Shown: positions 21,969 to 31,881 of the stretch, piece by piece
Layout of the letters: the number at the start of each line of letters is the position of its first letter
Position numbering within the stretch: the first letter of the stretch is position 1
Origin: Chaetomidium leptoderma
Taxonomy: Eukaryota; Ascomycota; Sordariomycetes; Sordariales; Chaetomiaceae
NCBI GenBank assembly: GCA_033296705.1
Contig: MU856994.1
Location: 1-64,000 of the forward strand
Length of the DNA: 64,000 nt
Reading direction: 5' to 3'
Translations under genes and position numbers: made by a program
Notes under the pieces: model-generated
Databases searched by the model: none
What the model was told of the DNA's origin: nothing
What the model saw: only the letters and a program-made list of their open reading frames with translations

Positions 21969-24077
21969 ATGTTTCTTCACTCCGGCGCAAGCCTCCACGG
22001 CCATGAATACTCGAGTCGCCCGTCGTCCACCATCCAATCCCCGGCCCACCTCCGAGGGCCCCTCTTGCGATCTGCGTTCTCACCCCCGAAGCAGCGTGTG
22101 CGCGCCGCCACGGATGGCGCGTCAGCGACTGCTCCCCGACAACGGCCGGTGTCCGACTACATCCCCCGCGATCCCTCGCCCATCGTCCGGTTCCGAGAAC
22201 CCCAGGACGACCCGCCTCCTACTCCCGCGCATGACGAGTCGATCTCCGAGTCTGAACTGAGCGACGTAACACTCTCGATCGATGGCGCCGTCTATGCGCC
22301 GCCAGCCCGCCGACGGCGACCCCGCCGTGCCCAGCGCAAAAGCACCACCTACTATCTTGGATACCCGGCGCCGAGGATAATTGGGAAAACGAAGGTGGTG
22401 CAAAAGGTCTTTTTGCCGAGGTTACTTCTGCAGCTCCAAAAGTGCTCCGAGGAGGGTAGGTCAAAACCGGTGCTCGAGGTGTTTCCAGCTTCGCGCATCG
22501 CAGGGCCTGTGGTAGCTCCGCGGTTGGCAAAACGGTTTCCGGGCATATTTGGGGTAAAGCGTCATCTTGGATACGACGACATCGTGCTGGTGAGAAGGGA
22601 CGACGGTGATTTGAGCTGCGATGGCACCGACATGGAAAATGAAGAGAGCTTGGAGAAGAGGAATCTGCTGGCTGTGTACAGTCCATTGAAACACTCAGAG
22701 GAGGCCGAGATTGTACTCGACGATGGTTCAGTATGGTTGGCCAGGCCCCGCCCCAATGGTTCCTACGACTTTGTCCACACGGACGCGGATGGCAACACCA
22801 CGACCGCGCGGTGGGCTCGCAGGCTTGTGGCTGCCGCTACTCCAACCTCCCTTACCACCGACACATCTATTTCGTCAACCGCGTCCGCTCAGACGCGCTA
22901 CACCTTTAGCATTATCAACCCCACAACCCGCCGTCACCCGGTCATGGCAACGCTCACGCCCTCCGCTCTCGACGTTCAAGATACCTACACTTCCGTTTCT
23001 TCCTCCCACGCCCGCCACCCGCCCATCACTCGGGTGGGCCGGTCCCAATCCGTGACTTCTTATGGATATCTCGCCCAAACAGTTCCCTACTCCCCTTCAC
23101 AACTTTCCTCTTCGGGCTCCACCAGCGACGGCGAGAACGACTCGGCAGTCTGCATTCCTGCGTCACCGGATTATGAAGCCACCCAGCGAACGGTCCACCA
23201 AATCGACGACGCCACCAAGATGCTCATCGCAGTAACCGGCCTCTGGGTATGTCTCCGCTCAGGCTGGTCGCAGAGTTACAACTCCTGCTGCCGCACCAAC
23301 CAAGATACCGCCACGACCACCACATCTTCACCAGCAGCAACAACAACCTCCCAACGCGGCCGCAGCAGGCGCAACACCTGGACCACCCGCTCCTCCACAT
23401 CCGACACCCCGCGGTCCACCGACCTCTGCGACTGGGAATCGCCACCACGCAACAGCGGCAACGGTGGCGCTGTGTTTAAAAGAAATTCCATGCCGGCGCA
23501 GCCGCTAGCAGAGAACGGCAGCAGCAGCAGCGTCAACAAATTGGCAACCACCACCACCACCACCACCACCACCACGGGCCCCAACACGCCTGTCATATCG
23601 CGCACGTCGACGCCCACGTCGATCATCTCGGCCGCAGGCGGCGATGGTGTCAAGCCGCTGCCTAGACGGGCGACGAGTACGGGGGCGGCGTTTATGCAGA
23701 GGCGGTTGATGGTTTCTTCTTCTTCTTGCGCTGCTTCTTTTGTTGGTGAGGAGGGGGAGAAGGATACGCCTGAAGCCGGGTTTGGCAACAAGAGAGCACA
23801 GGTGGTGCCATCTGTAAATGTTCCAGCGTCATCGCCGCCGCCGGCCAAGGCAGAAGAAGTTGGCCAGGTCGGGGTGGTGGTGGTGAGACCGGGCCCGGAG
23901 GTGGTGGTGGAGAGGGAACAGGGGCCGAAAAAACGACTGGTGGCTGAGGAAGAGGGGGGTTGTCGGCTGCCGGTTGGTGGTGGAGCGAAGAGGAGTGGGA
24001 TGCGCTCGAGGTTGTCGAGGTGGATCCACAGATTTGGATCGTCGTCGTCGTCGTCGTCGTCGCCGCCGTCGCGCTAG
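21969..24077 (+). CDS. Large fungal protein of unknown function
   Basis: A 702-residue single-exon ORF starting with a good ATG. Residues 1-110 are disordered (Ser/Pro/Arg). Residues about 125-265 look folded and carry distinctive segments (TYYLGYPAPRI, KVFLPRLLLQLQ, DDIVLVRRDDGDL, LLAVYSPLKHSEEAEIVLDD). A second folded block at about 305-345 (YTFSIINPTTRRHPVMATLT) and a hydrophobic helix near 420 (MLIAVTGLWVCLRSGW) follow. The rest is low-complexity with a 10-Thr run coded by CAC/ACC repeats, Val/Glu-rich patches and a terminal Ser run. I recognise the layout as that of an ascomycete-wide uncharacterised family but cannot assign a function. The Thr and Ser runs correspond to trinucleotide repeats near 23550 and 24040 and may vary between strains. 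Confidence 0.75.
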   Translation: MFLHSGASLHGHEYSSRPSSTIQSPAHLRGPLLRSAFSPPKQRVRAATDGASATAPRQRPVSDYIPRDPSPIVRFREPQDDPPPTPAHDESISESELSDVTLSIDGAVYAPPARRRRPRRAQRKSTTYYLGYPAPRIIGKTKVVQKVFLPRLLLQLQKCSEEGRSKPVLEVFPASRIAGPVVAPRLAKRFPGIFGVKRHLGYDDIVLVRRDDGDLSCDGTDMENEESLEKRNLLAVYSPLKHSEEAEIVLDDGSVWLARPRPNGSYDFVHTDADGNTTTARWARRLVAAATPTSLTTDTSISSTASAQTRYTFSIINPTTRRHPVMATLTPSALDVQDTYTSVSSSHARHPPITRVGRSQSVTSYGYLAQTVPYSPSQLSSSGSTSDGENDSAVCIPASPDYEATQRTVHQIDDATKMLIAVTGLWVCLRSGWSQSYNSCCRTNQDTATTTTSSPAATTTSQRGRSRRNTWTTRSSTSDTPRSTDLCDWESPPRNSGNGGAVFKRNSMPAQPLAENGSSSSVNKLATTTTTTTTTTGPNTPVISRTSTPTSIISAAGGDGVKPLPRRATSTGAAFMQRRLMVSSSSCAASFVGEEGEKDTPEAGFGNKRAQVVPSVNVPASSPPPAKAEEVGQVGVVVVRPGPEVVVEREQGPKKRLVAEEEGGCRLPVGGGAKRSGMRSRLSRWIHRFGSSSSSSSSPPSR

Positions 24078-25282
24078 GAGCGGGCGAGGGGTGGGTTTGG
24101 GAGGGTTTGTCTCTGCTGCTGATTGCAAGTGATGTGTGATGATGCGTTGGACAGGGTGAGGTGATTACTGGGTTGTATATGATACATCGGGGTGGTGATG
24201 TGTATCTATTAGCATCCATGCATGGATATCTCGGTGCAATGCAATCCGATTGTACAACGCAGGGTGCATAAGGAGTACCAATCCCAATCCACCATCCCAC
24301 TAGGTTTCACCACTCCTAGTAGGTATGCAAGCCAATGAAACAGGCAAGACGTGTCGCATACATCCCTGGATTAAAGTCAGATCCATGTCCTGGCAGTGGC
24401 TTGTCGTCTTTGGGTCCTGCCCCTCCGCTGCCAATCATCACCACGTGGAGGATCCCGCGCGTCCCGTCGGAGTGGTCCGCCAAGATCCGCCGTCCCGGGC
24501 CGAGCCGCTTTGACCGGGGTCTTCTTAGCGCGGATCCCTGCATGTTTCAACTTCACAGCAGGCGTATTCTCTGTATTTGATTCGGTGCCTTGTGTTGTTG
24601 TGTATTTGGTTATTGATTTGTATTCGAACGTTTGATCGTGCTGGCTTCAGGGGGTTGCAGATCAGGGAGTAGTCAACAAGATTGAAGTCTTTGGCATATA
24701 ACAGTACAGAATACACTAAACAGTGCCCATAACTTCCCTGGCTTAGCAGATGGTGTATGTAGGATGGTGTAAATATGGTATGTTTTGGCATTTGAGAAGT
24801 CTTGGGCTGGTTTTTATTACGACACTGGTAGGGTCAAAAATCTAGAACAAGCTTCCTATAAAACCTCTACAATAATATCCACCGCGGTTCTTCACTATCA
24901 CTGCTGCAGAACATCACACGAAGTACGCAAGTTGACTTTTTTCGGCCGCCAACTCGTGCATTTTATGTGTCAAGGTCTCCATGCGAAGTCAACTCGCATA
25001 TTTTATGTGTCAAGGTCTCCACGTAAAACACATGTGTGAGGCACACGCTACATAAACCCTTTCTACGTCAGCCACGGGCTCCTGATATCGACCCTAATAC
25101 GTCATGATGCCGAGCATGCGAAGCCGGAACATGCGTCGCTACTGGAGAAGAACTGGCTTCGGCGTTTCCTGGCAATTCCTTTCTTTGCCGGCAGCTGCTG
25201 ACAGCCCCTCGACCCCAACCCTTGGTTCCCCCCTACTCTGTCTTCCTTCTCCCATCATAAGCCGATATGCACAGAACTTGAC
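24078..25282. other. Intergenic region with a 40-bp duplication
   Basis: No gene seen. At 24950-25023 a 40-bp word containing ATTTTATGTGTCAAGGTCTC is tandemly repeated, the second copy partial, with a few mismatches. The 40-bp period is clear on inspection. Confidence 0.5.
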
Positions 25283-26608
25283 ATGGTAGCCAACGACAGC
25301 AACCAGCACCGCAAACTGCGCGAAGAGAAGACCCCCTCCGTAGGGCTGCTTCCTCCTTCGTCGGCCTCACGGCCTCCCTCGTCGCCCCCGTCGTGGCCGC
25401 CCTCGTCTCCCCCCTCGACGGCCCCATCGTCGATGGCATCGCTCCCCGTGGAGCTGATGCTCGAGATCGCGGGCAGCCTGACCTCCGCCAGCGAGATCAA
25501 ACCGCTCGCCATGACCTGCCGGGAGGCCTACACGCTGCTTAATCCGCTCCTGTACCGGTACAATACCCGGGCGCAGGGTACCAGCGCCGCGCTATTGGCA
25601 TGCGAGCACGGCAGGGTCAACACACTCGAGCGCCTCTGCGAAAATGACGCCAAGTTTGACCTTGTGGCGGAGGAAAAGCCCCGCCGGTCTCGGGGACCCC
25701 CCGTTCGCTTTGCCCCGATCCACGTGGCGGCAAAGCACGGCCGCGTCGAGGTCCTCTCCTGGCTCGTCGCCAACGGCGCCAACCTAGACGCCCTAAACCA
25801 GAACTTTTGCGGCTGCCCGTCGCTCTCGAGCCGTCGCCCTTTCTCCTCCGCGCTCCGCAGTGGCGGCCACTGCACACGGCCGTCTGCCACGGCAACACCG
25901 ACGCCGCCATCTTCTCATCCAGCATGGCGCTTCTCTCACCGTGTCGCAGACGAGAGAAGAGTACGTCGCCGCGCCCGGAGTCCACCGAGACCCAACCACG
26001 GATGTCACAGTCGTCCACACCGCCGCCGCCGGCAACCCCTTTTGACCTGGCCCTCCGACGCGGCGCCTTCGGCTGTGCCATGAAGCTCTTCAAGACAGGG
26101 CACCAATTCAAGTCCTACCTCGACCGACTCCCCACACTTCAGCACGTCGCGATGAGGTACCCCTCGGCCACCTGGGACTCGACCGAGTCGGCCTGGGTGG
26201 CGCAGCGCAACCGACACCTTCATCCGCGCGGTCCTGGCGCGCAACCGCCGGGTCGACTTCTCGGTCGGCTTCAACGACAAAACGCCCCTCCACCTCTTCG
26301 CCGGCCTGCCCTGCTAGCACACCACCCCGACCCTCTTCTCGGCCCTGCTCACCGCCGGCGGCGCCCAAGCCAACAAGCCCGACCGCAGGGGCCGAACACC
26401 GCTGTGGTACTTCGCCGTAGAGGCCATCACCCACAACGCTTTCTCGCGCGCCAACAGCAGCAGAAACAACAACAACAACAACAACAGCCACAACAACAGC
26501 AGCAACACGGATCCCTCCCCAGCAACCTTCGCCGCCCGCAAACAACCCCTCCTCGCAACCGTCCAAACCACCCTCCACCTCTTCCTTGGCCACGGGGCGC
26601 CAACCTAA
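25283..26608 (+). pseudogene. F-box/ankyrin-repeat gene, frame-broken
   Basis: It starts with ATG at 25283. After a Ser/Pro-rich leader the first frame encodes an F-box-like motif (LPVELMLEIAGSLTS...MTCREAYTLLNPLLYRY), then an ankyrin repeat (APIHVAAKHGRVEVLSWLV). Further ankyrin repeats appear only by changing frame: WRPLHTAVCHGNTDA near 25860, HLLIQHGASLTV near 25915, GNPF|DLALRRGAFG across the TTTT at 26038-26041, then KTPLHLFAGLP and RGRTPLWYFAVEA after 26213, with a TAG just after LFAGLPC. At least three frame shifts and one stop are therefore needed to read the gene through. A CAA microsatellite (about 26467-26502) encodes poly-Asn. Short introns could explain one break but not all. It is either a true pseudogene or a badly sequenced gene. 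F-box/ankyrin proteins usually act as substrate adaptors of SCF ubiquitin ligases. Confidence 0.7.
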
Positions 26609-27239
26609 CCACCACCACCGCCAGCCACACCGGCGCGCAGCAAGAAAAAAAGAGAGCGCCCCCCCCCCCCCCCAAATCCCCCCTCGACAGCCTCCTCCGC
26701 GGATCCCACATCCCCCGCTGGCGGCAGCGGTTAGCATACAACATCCTGGGCTAAGCCATGCGCAACCACCACAACCACAACCACAACCACAACCCCTAGA
26801 AAGAAGAAGAGGACTTGCGCCGTTTGTTGGTGGGGGTATATGTGGAAGGGGCGCGAGGAGGCGTGTGCGGTGCTGGCGAAGCGCGGGGGGGGTGCCGTTG
26901 ACGGGGATTTTGGGGATCGGGCGGGGGGAAGAAGCGGTTAGTAGGGTAGGTATTGGATAGGAGTTGGTTACGGGGTTTGAAGGCGCTTACGTGCTGTGTT
27001 GGCGGGGTGGAGATGGGGGTGTTGGTGAGGGAGGTGATGGATCCGCCGCCGCCGCCGAGGGAGGTGGTGGAGGTTGAGGAGGAGGGGGAGGAGGAGGAGA
27101 AGTTCAGATGGTGAGGGGTGGTAGATGGGTACTTGGCTGTGAATAGGTAGTTTAGTTTATTTAGCCAAGTCCAATTTGCATCGTACGAGGTCGTTGTCTA
27201 TTTGTCGAGTCTCTCTGTCGCGTTCGTTGTGTTTTGTTT
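26609..27239. other. Intergenic, low-complexity
   Basis: A G-rich stretch with CAACCA runs (26765-26795) and GAG/GGA-rich sequence around 27060-27100. No gene is supported. Confidence 0.4.
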
Positions 27240-27361
27240 GAGGAGGAAAAGAGGAAAAGAGGAAAAGAGAAAAAGAGAAAAAGAGAAAAAGAGAAAAAGA
27301 GAAAAGGAGAAAAGGAGAAAAAGAGAAAAGGAGAAAAAGAGAAAAGGAGAAAAGAAGAAAG
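27240..27361 (+). repeat. 122-nt uninterrupted purine tract
   Basis: Every base from 27240 to 27361 is A or G, arranged as imperfect GAGGAAAA/GAGAAAAA/GGAGAAAA units of 5-7 nt. Reading frames across it give only Lys/Glu/Arg or Phe/Ser/Leu repeats and are not genes. Such tracts can form triplexes and stall replication. It lies downstream of the ankyrin-subtilase gene. Confidence 0.9.
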
Positions 27362-27723
27362 TCAGGAAAAATACTTTGTATACAACAACACTCCACCGGC
27401 ACCGGGCGGCCCAAAACAGAGGTCGGTTTCGGACGACCGACGAATGCGGACTGGAACAGAACTTGTCAACAACCAACAGTCCAACACTGCTCCTGAAGAG
27501 AGTACCGGTCTGAGACAAGTGGATTGATGATTGTTTAGTGTGTCAAATGGCCCTGTCCTAAACACATAGACTGTGGAAATAATAAAAATACAACAACAAG
27601 CAAGACCCGTGTCCGGCCCGTATCCCCATGTCTGGTTTCTCAGTCAAGCCCATGTGCTTGGCAAGAAAGAATGGGGACGGTTGTATTATGTCGAAAAGAG
27701 ATGACCGGGCATGCTAAGCTCGT
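27362..27723. other. Spacer 3' of the ankyrin-subtilase gene
   Basis: Probably includes the 3' untranslated region of the minus-strand gene ending at 27724. Nothing else was seen. Confidence 0.3.
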
Positions 27724-30700
27724 TCAATGTTCCTGCCTGGCCGCACCCCACAGCCTCTGACCAAAATCCACAAAGGCATTGGTACATTTCAGCTTCGCCT
27801 CCGGGGTCGAGCTTGGCGCGCGCAAGACCTCCAGCTGCTCGCTGATCTTGTCGAGCTCGTCCCAGATCTGGACAAAGTTGTTGGGCGTGACCTTGCCCAG
27901 GCTGGCAAAAGCGCGCTTCATCTCGTCGGGGTGGGCAATCAGTTCTGCCGCGTTGTCGGGGAGGATCCCCAGCAGAGGGCTGTTGCTGTTATTCACCGTC
28001 TTGACCGCGAGGATGCTCGCCTTGACGCAGTAGATGATCATGGCCGCAAGCCCAGCTCCCAGCGCCGTGGCGACGCTCGAGCCCGTCTCGTGGAACTCGA
28101 CCATGCGGTTCGGGATGCCTTGTCCCGAGTGTGGGTCGAAGGTCCGGTTTGCCGCCTGTTCCCGGACCACGTCAACGCCCGGGATGACATACGTGATGCC
28201 GTCGTCGGGCGTCCATTGGAAGACGCTGCCGTCGGAACCCGCGGCCCCGATGCGGAAGAAGCGGTCGCGCCACGGGCCGCTCGGGTAGTCGAGCTCAGTG
28301 AATTTACCTTCGTCGGGCGCCGAGCAGAACATCAGGACGCGGCGCTCGACGGCCGTTTTCAGGACATTGTGCACTGCATAGGTAGGTAAGCGTCAGAGTA
28401 CTGGAACTGCCACCAGTCGTGCGGAGAAGCAGTGGGAAAAGAAACTCACGCCGTTTCTTCGCCTCGCTATCGCCTTCAGACATCGGGACAGTCCACGACA
28501 TGGAGATGATCGCAGCCTTCTTGTCCAAAGCCGCTTGAATTGCCTACAGTTCCACGTATCAGAACGGATCAGTGCTCCACATGTGATGATATATGTAACT
28601 AGATGATTGTGCATACCTGGGCCGCATAACCCGCATCAATGTTCATGTTTTTCCCTTTGGCGTTCTCATATGTCTTGAGTCGAATCGGATAGATCTTCAC
28701 CATGGGGCAAACGCGAAGAATCATGCTCGCCATGACAGTACCGTGGCCCTTCGCCGAAGAGAAGGGCGGCCGGACCTTTCCGCCGTGAAAGTCAAAGCTC
28801 TTGCCTTCAAGGATCTGGTTGGTTTCAGGGGTGTCGAACATGTCGACACCGTCGTCGATAAGCGCCAGAACAACATCTTTTTCAAGCTCCCCTAGCGTGT
28901 GCCGGTTTTGTCTCGACTCGAGGAAGTTGTTGACCGTGGTTTCCCAGAAGGGAATCATGCCACCGGCGAATCTCGCCGTGGAATCCAGCCATCGATGCGA
29001 GTTGACGCCTTTGACGGGAGCCGACGAAGTCAAATGCGGTGCGTCGAGGGATCTCACTTTGCGCTCATTATCTGCGACTGAATCCATCCGGATCACTTCG
29101 ACATCACCAAACACGCTGCTGATATCGCCGACACCAAAGACGCCAGGGGCCGTGATTTTAACTGGCAGTAGTGTTTGAGCCTGTGCCCGAGCAGCCTGTC
29201 GGCTTGCAATGAGTTTGGCTTCAAAGTCATCAATTTTGGCGCGGATCCATGGCTCGTTGTCGTACGTCTTGTCGGCGGGTGGTGTGAAGAGCAATATACT
29301 CTGCAGATAGGGGAGCATGGCCAAGCCTTCCGGCTCGCTCCATCCTCGCAGCACAGCATTATTGCCGCTCCACCTGAGGTAAAGCTGCTTCAGCTGCCGA
29401 TCTGACACAATCTCTGTCTTCATTGGGTTTTCGGGTGTGGGAGCCTCCCTGTTGACTTTGCTGCTGACGCGGAGAATTGTCTCCGGGTCCAAGTCCGTTT
29501 TCTTCCAGTCGAGATGCTCCACGATGAACCTTTCAAGGGACTCCTGAATGGCTTGGTCGCTGTGGACCGTCTCCCCCGAATCTCCCGAGTCCTCGACGGA
29601 CACTCGGATGATGTGGCGAACGCCCTTCTTGTACAGCCAGTCGAAAAAATACTGCATGTCTTTGCGGCCAAGCTTCCCAACTTGGCGTACCCCGGACTGG
29701 AGTTCAGCTTCCCGCTCCATGTCGGCCCGACGACCCTTCAAGGTGACTTGGACGCGCGGAAACGTCACGTATTGCAGCACACGATCGAACCGGAGACCGG
29801 ACTGTGCATCTGCACCGAATCGCTTGACGAACTCATTCCATAGCATCTTGCGGGGCAGCCGGTCGTAATCAAAGCTGATCTGGAAATCTGGAGGGCGGCG
29901 TCAGCAACGTTGAACGCCCTGTTCACATCTAATAATAGTTCGGTACATATTAACCGAATGTGGCACTCACCGTCAATGTTGTTACCGTACAGGAATGAGA
30001 TTGCCATCTCGGCACTCCTCATCCTCATGTAGTGCAGCTTCAGCCTCAGGAGGATTGCGTCCGAATTCTTGAGGAGCCCGATCATGGTCTTTTCGCCATG
30101 GGAGCTGCCCCGTGACTTTGGCGCTGGCCTCACCCGCTCCTTTTCCTTCTGCTTTTCCTGCTCTAGATTGCTGTCGAAACGCGCCGTGCTGCGCCGCTTG
30201 AGAGGCGTATTCGGCGCGGGCTCGTGGTTCCGGCTTGAATTGCCTGCTCGGACTGGCTGCTGTACAATGACAGTCAGTTTTGTCGCTGGCCTCTTCAACA
30301 GCCGGACGTTTCGTCTCCTCGCCTTTCTCCTTGGCCTCCTCGGCTTTTCTTATCTGGCGCAACCTTTCACGCTCGTCCAAACCGTCATCTGCATCTCCAT
30401 TGCTGCCGTATTTGTCGGTGCTGCTGCCGCCATTGGGTTCGGCTGAGCCCCCCTGCCGCGAATCCCTTGCTTTGTCCCGGAGGTCTCTGGGCGCGGACCG
30501 AGCAGCTTGGCCTTGTTTGTTAGCCCCGGTGGCTTGACGTTTCTTCGCCAGATGCTCTTCGTATCTCTTGGCAATCGGCGCCCTGCTGTTCTCGTGCTCC
30601 CTGTACACCGACCTGCCAGACATGGCGCGCACGTCGAGGAAAGTCTGTTGCGATCGAACGCTCTTCTGTAACGCCTTGAGATCTCGGTCGATGAAGAGGG

Positions 30701-31360
30701 CAATGAGGTCCGCCCTGGCAGCGTTGCATTGGTTGAACGACACGGCGTAGTGCATCGGGGTCATGCCGACGTCGTCTTGCACAGCGAGCACGTCGTCGGT
30801 CGCACTTTCGATCAGCATCCTGATCGTGTTTGGATTGACGTCCCTCGTTTCCTTGAGGGCGGCATGGAGACATGTATTTCCGTCCGGGGCCTTCTTGCTC
30901 AGCGCGCTCTCTAGGCGGTCCCGGTCTTTGCAAGCCGAGATCATGTAGCCAACAAGCGCATGTTGGGAGTTTCTGATGGCCATGAAGACAGGATTGTGCT
31001 CGTCCTTGTTCACATCCCCGAGAAGACTCGGCCACCTTTCAACCATGCGCCGGACAAGAAGCTCGACGTCGCCTGGCTCGACGTCATCGGTGTGCTTGAC
31101 CACCTCGACGAGTGCATGAAGCAATTACCCCCAACTCTGGCAACAGACTTGCCGGCGACGTCGTCGTACTGGCGGAGGAACTCTTCCACTTCGCGGTCGT
31201 TGGCAAACGTCTTCTTCCTCTTGATCTCCTTGCTTGCCGCCCTGAATCGTTCCTCGTAGTTTACCTCGCGTTTTGCGAAGAAGTCGTTGCCATCGTCGAA
31301 CGCCTCCACGCTAAAGTCATCCACCTCTGGGTCAAAGTCTTTCTCCGAGTCGGGCGCCAT
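27724..31360 (-). CDS. Ankyrin-repeat/subtilisin-like serine protease (NLR-like architecture), frame breaks
   Basis: Starts MAPDSEKDFD at 31360. The N-terminal 300 residues contain ankyrin-type units (GNxLHALVEVV, NPVFMAIRNSQHALVGYM, DGNTCLHAALKE, GMTPMHYAV), then a charged Lys/Glu/Gln linker. The 3' exons are clear: ...-29971, 29887-28617, 28543-28450 and 28373-27724, with 83-, 73- and 76-bp introns. They encode a cytosolic subtilase: Asp in ALIDDGVD, His in KGHGTVMAS, Ser in TGSSVATALGAGLA. The usual oxyanion Asn (AAGNxG-like) reads FCSAPDEG, so Asn is missing. There is no signal peptide. Two spots upstream do not read through: near 31125 one base is missing to join GGN to LHALVEV, and between about 30330 and 30285 the frame must change before the RGSSHGEK...NSDAILLRLK segment (an unclear intron or an indel). 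Subtilase domains occur as effector modules of fungal NLR-like proteins. A role in non-self recognition is only inference, and the gene may be inactive. Confidence 0.75.
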
Positions 31361-31881
31361 GGCGTGTGGGATCCGACGTCCTTGTCGATGCTGTTGCTGA
31401 AGAGGACCCGGGATTTGAGGGCCTGGGACTCGGTCTCATCCGTCGCATTTCCTTGAGGCAAGGGTCTGGCCTGCTGCCTAGTTGATGCGGCCCCCAACGC
31501 GCAACAACCCCACGTACCCCTCATCACGCACCAGTCAGTGCGACATGCAGGACAGCGGCGCGGCCCGCAGCTGGAAGGAACGCCAAAGGGGTCCTGCGTT
31601 CAATTATTCAATGTACCATTGGGGCGGGGGCGGGGTGAGCTTGGGTTCCAGGTTGGTAGGTACCTTACCTGTACGATGGACGTGCCCACGACTGCTTTCC
31701 TCTGCAACCACTCCATTTTGCTGGCTCTAGTCAGCTCGGGCACCTACCTGTAGTCGACTGCTCGGCACATACCAAACGGCCCTCCCTGCGAACCCAAATC
31801 TTCCAACAGCTCCCGTCCTTCCATGTTCTGTTCTTTTGGAGCTTTTCACAATCTCACTCTCCCTAACCCAGGCGGCTAATC
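31361..31881. promoter_or_regulatory. Shared divergent promoter region
   Basis: 521 bp separate the start codons of the ankyrin-subtilase gene (-) and the ankyrin gene (+). Both promoters must lie here. No TATA box stands out. Co-regulation is possible but is not shown by sequence alone. Confidence 0.4.

Noticed and set aside
23249..23335. Possible intron in the 702-aa gene (GTATGT donor)
   Set aside because: The nearest acceptors give an intron too short (27 nt) or one without a clear branch site, and the frame is open throughout.
5000..24000. Secondary-metabolite cluster
   Set aside because: No polyketide synthase, peptide synthetase, terpene cyclase or cluster transcription factor was seen; neighbours are functionally unrelated.
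27157..27527. ORFs across the purine tract
   Set aside because: They encode only Lys/Glu/Arg or Phe/Ser/Leu repeats in every frame, a product of base composition.
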